A stretch of 64,000 nt of DNA from Polyangiaceae bacterium (GTDB taxonomy: Bacteria > Myxococcota_A > Polyangia > Polyangiales > Polyangiaceae): positions 1 to 64,000 of the forward strand of contig JAQSWN010000001.1 of NCBI GenBank assembly GCA_029266615.1, in the 5' to 3' direction. The position numbers were made by a program, and so were the translations under genes. The notes under the pieces were generated by a model that did not search any database, had not been told where the DNA came from, and saw only the letters and a list, made by a program, of their open reading frames with translations. Below are positions 43,940 through 53,772 of this stretch, piece after piece. The stretch's first letter is position 1. Each line of letters starts with the position of its first letter.

Positions 43940-45106
43940 ATGGTAGCAGTGAGCCGTCCCCGAGTGGTTTGCGTCGACGACGAGCCGCACGTCGTCGGCG
44001 GTCTCGCTCTTCATCTGCGCCGCCGCTACGACGTGGAGCTCGCTACGAGCGCCCAAGCCGGGCTGGAGCTGCTCGACCGCATGCCGCCCGCGGCCGTGGT
44101 CATCTCCGACATGCGGATGCCAGGCATGAACGGCGGCGAGTTTCTAGCACGCGCCAGCGCGGCGCACCCCGAGACGACGCGAGTGTTGCTCACCGGCTAC
44201 GCCGAGCTCGACGCCGCCACGCGCGCCATCAACGAGGGGCGCGTGTTCCGGTTCCTGGTCAAGCCGTGCCCGCCGCCCGAGCTGCTGCGCACGGTGGAGG
44301 CCGCGGCCGAGCTGCACCGCGTGCTCGTAGCCGAGAGGGAGCTGATGGAAAAGACCGTGCGCGGCAGCGTGCAAGTGCTGTCCGACGTGCTCTTCGTCAC
44401 TCAACCTGCAGCGTTCGGGCGCGCTCATCGCGTCAGGCATCTCGTCGACCAGCTCCTCGTCAAGCTCGGGGAGCGGCCCTGCTGGCAGCTCGAAATTGCG
44501 GCTCTACTGTCGCAACTGTTCAGCATCGCGCTTCCCCCCGAGACGGTGGAGAAGCTGTATTACGGCGCGCCGCTGAGCAGCGCGGAGCGGGCGATGGTGG
44601 AGCGAGCGCCGGAGGTCACGCAGCAGCTGCTCGGGCACATTCCGAGATTGGACATCGTGCGGCGCATGCTCGCCGGTCATCATTTTCGGGCGGACGCGCA
44701 CCGTGCCGCGTCCAATGACGTCGATCCGGAAGAGCAGCTGGTTCGTCACGGAGCGCAGCTGCTCAAGGGCGCCGCCGAGCTCGACGTCCTGGAGGCGCAG
44801 GGCATGAGCGGCACCGGCATCGCTGCGGCGCTCAGGGCCCGGGCGCAAGACTACGAGCCGAACGTCCTCGCCGCGCTGCTCGGCGTGTGCGCTGAGCGGC
44901 CCGAGCCAGAGTCCATCCGTGAGGTACCGCTCAGCGGTCTGGAGCCAGGCATGGTGCTCGCCGCGGACGTCAAAACGACGAGCGGGGCGCTCTTTGCGGC
45001 GCGAGGCTGCGAGGTGACGGTGAGCCTGCTGGAGCGGGCAGGCAACTTCGGCGCGGGCGCGCTGAAAGAGCCGCTGAAGGTCCTCCCGCCCAAAGCCGTC
45101 GCTTGA
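43940..45106 (+). CDS. Response regulator with degenerate HD-type output domain
   Basis: A 388-residue protein; ATG 43940 is used, with TTG 43928 an in-frame alternative. The receiver (about 6-120) has DDEP, phospho-Asp ISDMRMPGMNGG and LVKPCPPPEL. The output domain resembles the RpfG/HD-GYP fold, but the HD metal pair is lost: AALLSQLFSIALPPE replaces the LHDIGK-type motif, and no GYP loop is seen. It is therefore unlikely to cleave cyclic di-GMP and may act by protein contact. It ends 4 nt from the convergent PP2C gene. Confidence 0.82.
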   Translation: MVAVSRPRVVCVDDEPHVVGGLALHLRRRYDVELATSAQAGLELLDRMPPAAVVISDMRMPGMNGGEFLARASAAHPETTRVLLTGYAELDAATRAINEGRVFRFLVKPCPPPELLRTVEAAAELHRVLVAERELMEKTVRGSVQVLSDVLFVTQPAAFGRAHRVRHLVDQLLVKLGERPCWQLEIAALLSQLFSIALPPETVEKLYYGAPLSSAERAMVERAPEVTQQLLGHIPRLDIVRRMLAGHHFRADAHRAASNDVDPEEQLVRHGAQLLKGAAELDVLEAQGMSGTGIAAALRARAQDYEPNVLAALLGVCAERPEPESIREVPLSGLEPGMVLAADVKTTSGALFAARGCEVTVSLLERAGNFGAGALKEPLKVLPPKAVA

Positions 45107-45110
45107 AGGC

Positions 45111-46004
45111 TCAGTCTTGCTGAAAGCTCGCGACGACCGCGGTCATGTTGTCGGTACCGCCGCCTCCATTGGCGCGCTCGATGAGCATCGCGCAGCGCTG
45201 CTCGGCGCTCACGGAGCCCGTTAGTAGCCGAGCCAGCTCCGTATCCTTCAGGTGCTTGGTTACCCCGTCCGAGCAGAGCAGCAGCACGTCCCCCGACTGC
45301 AGGGTGAGCTTCTGAATTTCCGGCTGCGGCAAATCTTGCGAAGCGCCGAGCGAGTTCCAAAGAACGTGGTGAAGACGGGACGTCTCGTCCACGGTACCGG
45401 GCGACACCTCTTGCAGGCGCTGGGCAAGCGTGTGGTCGGTCGTCAAGCGCCGCAGCTCGCCGTCGCGGTAGAGGTAGCAGCGCGTGTCCCCCACGTGCGC
45501 GACGTACGCGATGGGCCACACGACGAGCGCCATGGTCAGCGTAGTACCCATCTGCGGCGTGCCGGAGCGGGCCCCCGTGCTCTTGACCGTCGAATCACCT
45601 TCCACGAGCGCGTTGTTCAGTTGGTCGCGCACTCCTGGGAGCGAGGGAGTGTGCGTGGCAGGCGGCAGGTCCACTTCGCGAGCGGTCGCCCAGGGCATGC
45701 AATTGAGCAGGTGATTGACGACCGCGGTCACGGCGACGCGACTGGCGACGTCGCCGCCACCCTGACCGCCCATGCCGTCCGCGACCACCAGCATGGTGCC
45801 CGCGGATTGCCCCGTGAACCAGCCGCGCGCGGTTGGGCTCGCGTCGTGGACCAGCATGCTGCGCTGGAGCGTCGCCACCAGGTAGGCGTCCTCGTTCGTC
45901 TTGCGCACCTTGCCGGTGTGCGTCAGCCCCGCCGCGTCGATGCGCACCTCGCTCTTGGTCGTAGGCGATGTTTGCACGGCGTCGAGAGCTGGTTGCGTTT
46001 GCAA
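45111..46004 (-). CDS. PP2C-family Ser/Thr protein phosphatase
   Basis: A 297-residue protein with the PP2C metal-binding motifs in order: VRKTNEDAYLV (RxxxED), VVADGMGGQGGGDVAS (DGMGG), VAHVGDTRCYLY, LLLCSDGVTKHL (SDG) and GTDNMTAVV (DN). It is soluble and predicted active. It should reverse phosphorylation by Ser/Thr kinases such as those in this window. The upstream gene (12 nt away) encodes an unknown protein and is probably in the same operon. Confidence 0.92.
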   Translation of the reverse strand: MQTQPALDAVQTSPTTKSEVRIDAAGLTHTGKVRKTNEDAYLVATLQRSMLVHDASPTARGWFTGQSAGTMLVVADGMGGQGGGDVASRVAVTAVVNHLLNCMPWATAREVDLPPATHTPSLPGVRDQLNNALVEGDSTVKSTGARSGTPQMGTTLTMALVVWPIAYVAHVGDTRCYLYRDGELRRLTTDHTLAQRLQEVSPGTVDETSRLHHVLWNSLGASQDLPQPEIQKLTLQSGDVLLLCSDGVTKHLKDTELARLLTGSVSAEQRCAMLIERANGGGGTDNMTAVVASFQQD

Positions 46005-46016
46005 GGTGTCCCCCCG

Positions 46017-46541
46017 TCAGTCGGTGCCCGAGTCGCCCGCGTCACGCTCCGGCACGCACCAGAACGTACCGCTGCGCTGCTCTGCCTCCCGCTTTATGGC
46101 GAAGCAAAGGCGAATCGGCAGGGAGCGCTCGGCGCCGAACAGCAGCTCGTCCGTCAGGCTGAGCAGCTCTTCGCGCAGGGCCGGGCTCGCGTCGGCCGGC
46201 GCCATGATCACCAGCTCTTTCAAGCGGGGGCTCTGGGCGGCATGGCCGGCGAGGCCCATCGCGATGGCGCGACGCGCGCTGCTCGCCCCCAGCTCGCTCA
46301 CCACCAAGAGCGCGGAGTGGAAGACCTTGCTGCCTCGCTCTGCGACCGCGACGCGCGCCAGCGCGCGCTCGGCCAGCTCTGCGTCGGGCTCGCCCGAAAG
46401 CTGCGTGATGGCGGTGGTTTCGTCGAACTCCGCAGCGTCATCCCGACAAGAGAGTGACGCGCCTCGCTCCACTACCATCAACCGCCGGCGCGGGGCCGAA
46501 GGGTCGGACGCGGGGAGCTGACGAGCGCGGACGAGTCTCAT
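46017..46541 (-). CDS. Unknown protein upstream of PP2C phosphatase
   Basis: A 174-residue cytoplasmic protein with no recognised family. The sequence is mostly helical with alternating hydrophobic strands (KVFHSALLVVSELGASS, KELVIMAPADASPALREELLSLTDELL), suggesting an alpha/beta fold. It ends 12 nt before the PP2C start, so the two are likely co-transcribed. Confidence 0.65.
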   Translation of the reverse strand: MRLVRARQLPASDPSAPRRRLMVVERGASLSCRDDAAEFDETTAITQLSGEPDAELAERALARVAVAERGSKVFHSALLVVSELGASSARRAIAMGLAGHAAQSPRLKELVIMAPADASPALREELLSLTDELLFGAERSLPIRLCFAIKREAEQRSGTFWCVPERDAGDSGTD

Positions 46542-46715
46542 GGTCCGCTACTGAGCAAACGCCGTTCCAACGCCCATGAGCGTGAAACCGCGAAGGAATC
46601 TGGGGTCACCGCCGACCCAGTGAGACTTCTTGGCGCAGCGCGCCTCGCCTTGTGCCGGGATGTCACATCGTCGCCCGTCCCGCACGCAACACCGAAAGTG
46701 GAATCATCGCCCGGT

Positions 46716-47471
46716 TCAGAACAGCAGCTCGAGCGAGTTCTTGAATTCTAGGTCGAAGCGCTCGATGTCCGCGGGGAGCACGCTCGAGTAGCGGACGGTC
46801 GCATCCAGCCGACTGTGGAGGCGCTTGGTGATCGTGAAGTCCGCGCTGCTCACGCTCAATACGTCTACGTCTCGGAAGCGAGTCAGGCGCGGCTGAAAGT
46901 AGGTGACGTTGGTGAGAACGATGCGCTCCTGAGCCTTCAGGGTCACGGCGAGGTAGTTACTGACTCGATGGGCGGTGCCGTCGCCGCTGGGCTCGTCCGT
47001 CGAGAAATCTTCGTGCTCGTACATGTACGAGATGCCGTAGAAGAGCTCCACCGTATCCGCCTGCAACAGCGCGACGCGTGGACCGGTCCCGGCCAGCTCT
47101 CGGAGCGCGACGCGCCGAAAGCGGTCGCTCTCGATCTGGCCGTAAACCTCCCACCACAGCATGTCCGAAATCTCGTAGTTGTGGCGGCCGTGGGCGAACC
47201 ATTTGGCGACGCTGACCGCACGGTTGAGGCGCGCGTAGTCGCCGCGGAGCGTGGTGTACACGATGTTTCGCTGCCCGCGCGCGCCGAAGAAGCCGGCGCT
47301 GCCCAAAATCACGCCCTCCGTGTTGCCCGCGTAGGCCGACACGGAGGCTTGAACGCGCCCGCCCCAGCCGTCCTGCTTGAGCTGTTGGCGAAGCGGCTCC
47401 ACGTTGACCTGCGCCCGCGCCGCGACGGACCAGAGCATCATTCCTAGAGCGACGCGCGCAGCCCTAGCCAT
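46716..47471 (-). CDS. DUF481-like outer-membrane protein
   Basis: A 251-residue protein. ATG 47471 starts a signal peptide (VALGMMLWSVAARAQ). The rest has amphipathic strands and motifs typical of DUF481 (YEISDMLWWEVYGQIESDRFRRVALRELAGTGPRV) and a C-terminal Phe (LELLF) expected of outer-membrane beta barrels. Role unknown. It overlaps the HAD gene by 8 nt and is the last gene of the UvrA-PolX-HAD operon, an odd companion. Confidence 0.78.
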   Translation of the reverse strand: MARAARVALGMMLWSVAARAQVNVEPLRQQLKQDGWGGRVQASVSAYAGNTEGVILGSAGFFGARGQRNIVYTTLRGDYARLNRAVSVAKWFAHGRHNYEISDMLWWEVYGQIESDRFRRVALRELAGTGPRVALLQADTVELFYGISYMYEHEDFSTDEPSGDGTAHRVSNYLAVTLKAQERIVLTNVTYFQPRLTRFRDVDVLSVSSADFTITKRLHSRLDATVRYSSVLPADIERFDLEFKNSLELLF

Positions 47472-48141
47472 GGCTCCGAGACGCGAGCGGCGAGTCTTCC
47501 AGCTGCTCCAGCAGCTGGGCCGGGTGATCGTAAATAGCGACGGCTCCCGCGAGATCCGCGTCACTTCGGCCGCCGCTGCGGAGGGCGATGGTGCGGATGC
47601 CGACCGCGGACGCCGCTTCCACGTCGTAGGGCGTGTCGCCGACCATGACGACCTCACTCGGCTCGTAGCCTAGCTTCTCCAGCGCCGCGCTGACGATGTC
47701 CGGATCAGGCTTCGAGCGCTCGGCGTCGCTCGATGAGCTTGCTTCCTCGATCAGATCTCGGACGTGCGCGAGGTCCAGAAAGCCAGCCAGCTCCTCGCCC
47801 TTGGCAGAGGTGGCGACGGCGAGGGCGAGGCCTCGGCTCTTCAAGCGCTGCAGTAGCTCGCGGGTCTGAGGGAATGGCCGGATGTCCGGCAAGTAGCGCT
47901 CCTTGAAAATCTCTGCGCGGCGCTTGGAGATGTGCTCTCCGCGCGGCTCGCTTTCCTCGACGCCCGCGAGCCGCGGGAGCAGCTTGTCCCCTCCCATGCC
48001 GATGAGGGGCCGCACGTCCGCGAAGCTCACGGAAACGCCTGCCTCCGCCAGCGCGTCCACCCACGAGCGCGCGTGGGCGTCGTTGCTGTTGATCAGCGTG
48101 CCATCGATATCCCAAATTATGCCGCGAAGGGGTCGAGTCAT
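47464..48141 (-). CDS. HAD-superfamily phosphatase (phosphoglycolate-phosphatase-like)
   Basis: A 225-residue hydrolase. Motif I WDIDGTLINSN (nucleophile Asp and general acid Asp), motif II VATSAKGE, motif III KPDPDI and motif IV VMVGDTPYDVEAA are all present. A cap domain of helical type lies after motif I. The substrate is unknown; the closest look-alikes are phosphoglycolate or beta-phosphoglucomutase types. ATG 48141 overlaps the PolX stop (ATGA). Confidence 0.88.
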   Translation of the reverse strand: MTRPLRGIIWDIDGTLINSNDAHARSWVDALAEAGVSVSFADVRPLIGMGGDKLLPRLAGVEESEPRGEHISKRRAEIFKERYLPDIRPFPQTRELLQRLKSRGLALAVATSAKGEELAGFLDLAHVRDLIEEASSSSDAERSKPDPDIVSAALEKLGYEPSEVVMVGDTPYDVEAASAVGIRTIALRSGGRSDADLAGAVAIYDHPAQLLEQLEDSPLASRSHG

Positions 48142-49844
48142 GTCGGGCTCCGTTTCAGCTCGGGGAAGGGACGAACGCGAGAGACGAAATCCTCCGCGTC
48201 CAACGTGTTGAGGACCTGGCCGCGCCGCAGCCCCCCGCGGCGCGCCATCGTCACCCCGTAGCGCAAGACGTCGAAGCCGTGCACGGAGTGCGCGTCCACC
48301 GACACCACGAACGGAATGCCGCGAGCGGTCGCGTCCGGGATCCAGCGCGGGGGCAAATCCAGACGATGCGGGTCAGCGTTGAGCTCGATCGCGCCGCGGC
48401 TTTCCGAGAGCGCGTCCAAGACGACGCTCACGTCGCAGTCGATGGGGTCGCGGTGGTTCAGAATGCGGCCCAGGCCATGCCCCCATATCTTGAACAACGG
48501 TAGAGACAGCGCCCGCCGCAGCCGCTCGGTCATCTCGTCTCGCGTCAGCCGGTGCCGCGCATGAATGCTGGCGATCACGACGTCCAGCTGCTCCAGCACC
48601 GAGTCTGGATAGTCCAAGCTGCCGTCTCGCAAAATATCCGACTCGGTGCCACGCAAGATGCGGATCGGGACGAGCTCCTGGGCCGCTGCAATCTCGTCCC
48701 ACTGGCGGTGGAGCGCGTCGAGCGAGGCGCCGCGCGCGTAGTGGGCGCTCGGCGAATGGTCGGTGATGGTGATGTACCGCATGCCGAGCGCGTGCGCCGC
48801 CTGCGCCATTTCCAGCACGCTGTGCTTGCCGTCGGAGAACGTGGTGTGGCAGTGCACGAGTCCCTGGATGCTGGCGGCGTCCAAAAGCTCGTTCACGCCC
48901 GCCTCCGCGATGGTCTCCAGCGACACGATGCCGCTACGCAGCTCCGGCGGGACGAACGGTAGCTCTGCGGCCGCGTACAGCTCCGGCTCCGTCGCGAAGG
49001 AACGCTCCGAGAGCAGGACGCCTCGCGCTCGAGCGCGTTCGCTGACGGCCGCGACGTGAGCGCGGTCGCCCGTCGCCTCGAACAGCGTATTTCCCCAACG
49101 CTCCGGCGTGGTGGCGTGCACCCTCGCCGTTCGGCGCTGCGCCAAGTACACGAGCTGCTCAACGGGGTCGAGCCGTAACACCTGCCTCTCCGCGCGCAGC
49201 GGCTCTAGCGCTTCCGCGACGCTACCGGCGACGACCAGGTCGAGCTCCAGCAGCGTCTCTTCTCCCCGACGCACGGCACCCGCGGTGGAAGCACCTAGAC
49301 CTGCGCGCCCGAGTGTGGCGAGGAGCTGCTCCGAAAGCTCTAGCGCCTGAGACAGCAGCAGCGGCGAGGGCGGCTGGGAGCGGCTGCGCTGAAGCCATCG
49401 CTCCACGGCTTGCAGGAGCTGCTCCTCGGTTTTGGCTCCGAAGCCGCGAACGTCGCGCACGCGTCCCTCACGGCATGCCGCCAAGAGCTCGTCCACCGTG
49501 CTCACCCCGAGTGAGCTGCTGAGCGCTTGAATACGCCGTGGCGTGAGGCCCGGCACTCTCACCAGCTCTGCCGCGCCGGGCGGCACCGCGCTTCGTAGCC
49601 GCTCGAGCAGGCGTGAGGTGCCGGTGTTGTAAAGCTCCTGTATTTGCGCCGAGATGCCGCTGCCGATTCCGGGCAGCTCGCGGAGCCGGTCCTGCTCCAC
49701 GACCGTCGTGAGCTCGGAGCCGAGCGTCGCGACCGTCTCGGCGGCGCGCTCGTACGCCAGGATCTTGAACTTGGGCTCTTTCAGGTATGAAAGCAGCGCG
49801 CTCAGCTCCGACAGCGCCTCGTGAACCTGCGTCGAATCCTGCAT
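48138..49844 (-). CDS. polX: PolX-like DNA polymerase/PHP protein with altered polymerase motif
   Basis: A 568-residue protein with the bacterial PolX layout: N-terminal helical 8-kDa-type domain and helix-hairpin-helix motifs (LPGIGSGISAQIQ, VPGLTPRRIQAL), a polymerase-type palm, and a C-terminal PHP exonuclease-type domain with HCHTTFSDG, TDHSP, RGTESDIL and VSVDAHS. In the palm the usual GS-x-RR and DxD read AGAVRRGEETLLELD: the Ser is Ala and the first catalytic Asp is Glu. Nucleotide transfer may be reduced or lost while the PHP part looks intact. It is in an operon with a UvrA paralogue (3-nt gap), fitting a repair role. Confidence 0.88.
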   Translation of the reverse strand: MQDSTQVHEALSELSALLSYLKEPKFKILAYERAAETVATLGSELTTVVEQDRLRELPGIGSGISAQIQELYNTGTSRLLERLRSAVPPGAAELVRVPGLTPRRIQALSSSLGVSTVDELLAACREGRVRDVRGFGAKTEEQLLQAVERWLQRSRSQPPSPLLLSQALELSEQLLATLGRAGLGASTAGAVRRGEETLLELDLVVAGSVAEALEPLRAERQVLRLDPVEQLVYLAQRRTARVHATTPERWGNTLFEATGDRAHVAAVSERARARGVLLSERSFATEPELYAAAELPFVPPELRSGIVSLETIAEAGVNELLDAASIQGLVHCHTTFSDGKHSVLEMAQAAHALGMRYITITDHSPSAHYARGASLDALHRQWDEIAAAQELVPIRILRGTESDILRDGSLDYPDSVLEQLDVVIASIHARHRLTRDEMTERLRRALSLPLFKIWGHGLGRILNHRDPIDCDVSVVLDALSESRGAIELNADPHRLDLPPRWIPDATARGIPFVVSVDAHSVHGFDVLRYGVTMARRGGLRRGQVLNTLDAEDFVSRVRPFPELKRSPT

Positions 49845-49847
49845 GGC

Positions 49848-52364
49848 TCAGCCCAGGGCCGCCGCCAAGTAGCTCGAGGTGGCGCTGGCTTTGGATTTCG
49901 CGATCAGCTCGGGGGGCCCGGCCGCTACCACCCGCCCGCCCTCGTCCCCCGCGCCCGGTCCGAGGTCGATGACCCAATCGCTGTGCGCGATCACTTGCAA
50001 ATCGTGCTCGACGACGATGACGGTGGCTCCGCCGTTCACCAAAAGGTCCAGGTGCTCCAAGAGACGCTCCACGTCCGAAGGGTGAAGACCGGTGGTCGGC
50101 TCGTCGAGCACGTAGAGCGTGCCCGCGCGTTGTGAGCGCTGCAGCTCGGTGGCGAGCTTGATGCGCTGGGCCTCGCCGCCCGAGAGCTCCGTCGCCGGTT
50201 GGCCGAGGCGCAAGTAGCCGAGCCCGACTTGCAGCAGCACATCCAAGGAGCGGCAAACGCCGGGTTCGCCATCGAAGAACTCGCGCGCGGCGTGGACGGA
50301 CATGCCCAGAACCTCTGCCACGTTCTTGCCCCGGTACTTCACCTCGAGCGTCTTTTCGTTGAACCGGCCCCCCTTACAGGTCGGGCAAGGTGAATAGACG
50401 GAGGGTAAGAACAACAGCTCCACCATGACGAAGCCTTCGCCCTCGCAGGTTTCGCAGCGACCTTTGGCGACGTTGAACGAGAAGCGCCCCGCGTCGTAGC
50501 GCCGCTTCTTGGAAAGCGGTGTCTCGGCGAAAGCGCGGCGGACGTCGTCGAACAGGCCCGTGTACGTGGCGAGGTTGGAGCGAGGGGTGCGGCCGATCGG
50601 CCTTTGGTCCACCAGCACCAAGCGCTTCAGCCCCGCCGCGCCGTGGAGCGTCGCCCCTTCCAGACCTCCCGACGGAGCGGACTCCAGGTCATGCACGTCG
50701 AAGGTGGGCGCGGACTCGGCAGAGCCCAGCTCGCGCGACGCGAGCTCCACCAACGCCTGGCTCACCAGCGTCGATTTTCCGGAACCAGACACGCCCGTCA
50801 CGCTCGTGAGCACGCCGAGAGGGAACGCGACCGAGAGGGAACGCAGGTTGTTGCGCGACACGTCACGCAGCTCGAAAAATCCGTGTGCCTTGCGGCGTTC
50901 ACGAGAAGAGCCCCGCGCTTTAGCGAACAAGTAGGGGCCGGTCTTGGACTCGGCGACTTGAGCCAAGCCGCGGGGCGGTCCGCTGTACAGCACGCGCCCG
51001 CCTTGCTCACCGGCGCCGGGGCCCACGTCGACGATCCAATCCGCGCGACGAATCACCTCCAGCTCGTGCTCGACCACGAACAGTGAGTTACCCGACGCCT
51101 TCAGCCCGTCCAAAGCCCGTAAGAGCGCTTGGGTGTCGGCGGGGTGAAGCCCTGCGGACGGTTCGTCCAACACGTACACCACGCCGAACAAGCTGCTGCA
51201 CACCTGCGTCCCGAGCCGCAGCCGCTGCAGCTCCCCCGGCGACAAGGTCGGGGTGCTCCGCTCCAAGCTCAAGTAGCCGAGCCCCAGCTCGAGCAGGACG
51301 CGCACCCGCCTGGCCAAGTCCTCCGAGATACGCTGCACCACCTGCGCTCGCTCCGCAGGCTCGGTCGCGGCGGGCGCGCGCGTCCTTTCGAAGAGCGGAA
51401 AAAGCTCCTTGAGTGGCAGCCGGTGTATCTCCGAGATATCCCGGCCCGCGAATGTCACGGAAAGGGCCTCGGGCCGCAGGCGCTTGCCGTGGCACGCCGG
51501 GCAATCCGTGCCGACGAGGAATTTGGCGGCTCGCGCCTTCATTTGAGCGCTCTCGCTGCTGCCGAAGCTGGTCAGCACGTGCTTTCGAGCACTGGTGAAC
51601 GTGCCCTGATAGCTGGGTTCTTCGCGCCGCTTGAGGGCTCGCTTCACCTCCGCCAGAGTGAAGCCAGCGTAGACTGGCACGACCGGTTGCTCGTCCGTAT
51701 AGAGGATGAAGTCGCGCGTCTTTTTGGGTAGCTCACGCCACGGCACGTCCACGTCGTGCCCCAGTGTGGTCAGGATGTCGCGCAGGTTTTGCCCCTGCCA
51801 AGCCGTCGGCCAGGCCGCGACGGCTCGTTGCCGGATGGTGAGTGCCGGGTCGGGCACCATCAAGCGCTCCGTCACGTCGTAAGTTCGCCCCAAGCCGCTG
51901 CACTGCGGACATGCGCCCTCGGGCGTGTTCGGAGAGAAGGACTCGGCGTACAGCAGAGGCTGACCGCGAGGGTAGTCCCCTGCTCGCGAGTAGAGCATAC
52001 GCAGCAAGTTGGAGAGCGTGGTGACGCTTCCGACGGAAGACCGAGTGGTCACGCCCCCCCGTTGCTGCGCCAGCGCGATCGCGGGAGGCAGGCCGGTGAT
52101 CTCCCCGACCTCCGGCACGCTCATCTGGTGAAAAAGGCGGCGAGCGTCGGGCGAAACCGACTCCAAGTAGCGACGCTGAGCCTCCGCGTACAGCGTACCG
52201 AACGCGAGGCTGGACTTGCCGGAGCCGGATACCCCCGTAAAGACCACTAGCGCCTGGCGCGGCAGGTCGACGTCGACGTTCTTGAGGTTGTGCTCGCGCG
52301 CACCGCGGACCCGCACCAGCTCGTGCAACTCGGAAGCGCGTGGCGCGACGGGACCATCAGCCAC
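49848..52364 (-). CDS. UvrA-family ABC ATPase (short paralogue)
   Basis: An 838-residue UvrA-like protein. GTG 52364 is used because the upstream frame has no homology and overlaps the divergent gene. Two ATPase modules are present with Walker [11 protein letters not shown] and [13 protein letters not shown] signatures ([18 protein letters not shown]) and Walker B VYVLDEPS and LYVLDEPT. Zinc-finger pairs appear as CPQC, CPACHGK, CETC and CPTCKGG. It is about 100 residues shorter than housekeeping UvrA and resembles the UvrA2/drug-resistance paralogues. First gene of the repair operon with PolX, and divergent from the PAP2 gene. Confidence 0.9.
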   Translation of the reverse strand: MADGPVAPRASELHELVRVRGAREHNLKNVDVDLPRQALVVFTGVSGSGKSSLAFGTLYAEAQRRYLESVSPDARRLFHQMSVPEVGEITGLPPAIALAQQRGGVTTRSSVGSVTTLSNLLRMLYSRAGDYPRGQPLLYAESFSPNTPEGACPQCSGLGRTYDVTERLMVPDPALTIRQRAVAAWPTAWQGQNLRDILTTLGHDVDVPWRELPKKTRDFILYTDEQPVVPVYAGFTLAEVKRALKRREEPSYQGTFTSARKHVLTSFGSSESAQMKARAAKFLVGTDCPACHGKRLRPEALSVTFAGRDISEIHRLPLKELFPLFERTRAPAATEPAERAQVVQRISEDLARRVRVLLELGLGYLSLERSTPTLSPGELQRLRLGTQVCSSLFGVVYVLDEPSAGLHPADTQALLRALDGLKASGNSLFVVEHELEVIRRADWIVDVGPGAGEQGGRVLYSGPPRGLAQVAESKTGPYLFAKARGSSRERRKAHGFFELRDVSRNNLRSLSVAFPLGVLTSVTGVSGSGKSTLVSQALVELASRELGSAESAPTFDVHDLESAPSGGLEGATLHGAAGLKRLVLVDQRPIGRTPRSNLATYTGLFDDVRRAFAETPLSKKRRYDAGRFSFNVAKGRCETCEGEGFVMVELLFLPSVYSPCPTCKGGRFNEKTLEVKYRGKNVAEVLGMSVHAAREFFDGEPGVCRSLDVLLQVGLGYLRLGQPATELSGGEAQRIKLATELQRSQRAGTLYVLDEPTTGLHPSDVERLLEHLDLLVNGGATVIVVEHDLQVIAHSDWVIDLGPGAGDEGGRVVAAGPPELIAKSKASATSSYLAAALG

Positions 52365-52477
52365 GGTCAGTATCGCTCGCGTTGGGAAGCTAAGGTCGGC
52401 GGCAAGACGGCCCGATACTAGCAGGCGTCGTGCCAAGCTCGGCCCGACGCGCGCTCGATCCTTGCACGGGTCAGTGC

Positions 52478-53110
52478 ATGCAAGATCGTCCGCTCGCTGC
52501 CAAGCTCCTCTTCGGTGCCGCCGCGTTGACCGCCCTCGCGTTCGGCGCGCTGACCGTCGCGGTGGGGCGAGGCAAGACCAAGCGCTGGGATAGCCGAGCC
52601 AAGCGCCTCTCCCATGAAGCGGTCGGCTCCGGCGAAGGAGCTCGAGCTGCGCGGTTCGCCGCCAACGCCGCCACACCGATCGGCAAATGGTGGGGCTACC
52701 TGCCCGCGTCGCTCGGCGTCTCGTTGCGGCTTCTGCGGGCGGGGCGGAGCACGGCCGCGTTGACGATCGCCGGCAGCGCGGTCGGCGCGGCCCTCTTGCC
52801 GCCCCTGCTGGACCGCTCGCTCGCGCATCGCTCACCGCCGCCGGAGCGGCGCGGCCCGAGGGTACAAAGCTATCCGAGCAGCCACGCGTTGCAGACGTCG
52901 GCGGTGGCGCTTACGACGGGCTACGTCCTCTGGCGCGAGAAGCTGGCGCCCTCGGGAGCTTTCGTCCCTCTGACGGCCGCTTCTGCGCTCGCCGGCCTGA
53001 GCCGATTCGTCCTGGACCGGCATTGGACGAGCGACTTGCTCGGGGGCTACCTCGCTGGCGTAGCCTTCGGAGCGGCGTGCGCGGGTGGGTACGAGCTGGC
53101 ACGCGGGTAG
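52478..53110 (+). CDS. PAP2-family membrane phosphatase
   Basis: A 210-residue membrane protein with several hydrophobic helices. It has the PAP2 signature: a first block near the membrane (DRSLAHRSPP), PSSHALQ (catalytic His region) and SRFVLDRHWTSDLLGG (His/Asp block). The reaction is hydrolysis of lipid phosphates such as phosphatidic acid or undecaprenyl diphosphate. ATG 52478 (MQDRPLAAKLLFG) is preferred; GTG 52430 in the track adds 16 residues. It begins a plus-strand series. Confidence 0.8.
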   Translation: MQDRPLAAKLLFGAAALTALAFGALTVAVGRGKTKRWDSRAKRLSHEAVGSGEGARAARFAANAATPIGKWWGYLPASLGVSLRLLRAGRSTAALTIAGSAVGAALLPPLLDRSLAHRSPPPERRGPRVQSYPSSHALQTSAVALTTGYVLWREKLAPSGAFVPLTAASALAGLSRFVLDRHWTSDLLGGYLAGVAFGAACAGGYELARG

Positions 53111-53161
53111 CGTCACAATTCGCCCCACGCGGTCGGTCCAAGAATTGCTTGGACGTCGTCC

Positions 53162-53677
53162 ATGCTCGCTGAGAATCAAGAAGGTCATCGGCTGGTACGT
53201 TTGCTCGACGCGGCCGAGGCCGACCTCGCCGAGCAAGGCAACCTGACCCACGCGCGGCTCGTGGCGCGCCACGACGACAAGGTACTGCTCGTATTCGACC
53301 GACGCACTCAGCGCTGGCAGCTTCCCGGGGGCGCCATCGAAGCGGGTGAGACGGCCCGGGTGTGTGCAGCGCGCGAGCTACGTGAAGAGTCCAGCAACGA
53401 GTGCGATCCAGCGAGCATGCGCTACCTGTTCGGCTTCGAGCTGTTTCTGTACGGAACTCGCTTCGACCAACATCCCCGCGCCGAGCTCGGCGCGCTTTTC
53501 GAGGTCCCGATTCACCACCTGGCGTCGTTCATTCCCACGGAGGAAATTGGCGCCACGCTGTGGTGGAGCGGGTCCGAGCTGTCCCATGAGCTGGACGGCA
53601 TCGATCGCCAGCTCATCCAGCTCGCTCGGCCGATTGAGCCGGCCCTCGACCAGGAGCTGAGCGAAACCACACTTTAG
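53162..53677 (+). CDS. Nudix hydrolase
   Basis: A 171-residue protein. The Nudix box GGAIEAGETARVCAARELREESS fits GX5EX7REUXEEXGU except for Ser in place of the last Gly. The box sits centrally in the domain, as in small nucleotide or NDP-sugar pyrophosphatases. Substrate cannot be named. It starts 51 nt after the PAP2 gene. Confidence 0.85.
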   Translation: MLAENQEGHRLVRLLDAAEADLAEQGNLTHARLVARHDDKVLLVFDRRTQRWQLPGGAIEAGETARVCAARELREESSNECDPASMRYLFGFELFLYGTRFDQHPRAELGALFEVPIHHLASFIPTEEIGATLWWSGSELSHELDGIDRQLIQLARPIEPALDQELSETTL

Positions 53678-53772
53678 GCCGGATTATCTACCCCACAGAG
53701 GGGGAAGCCGTTTCGTACTTTCTGCCAGTGGCCTCGCCCGCTCCGGGTCCTGTATGCTCCGGGCTGACGGGC

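Noticed and set aside
49848-52835. 995-residue version of the UvrA-like protein
   Set aside because: The first 157 residues are Arg/Ser shadow antisense to the PAP2 gene; homology begins right after GTG 52364.
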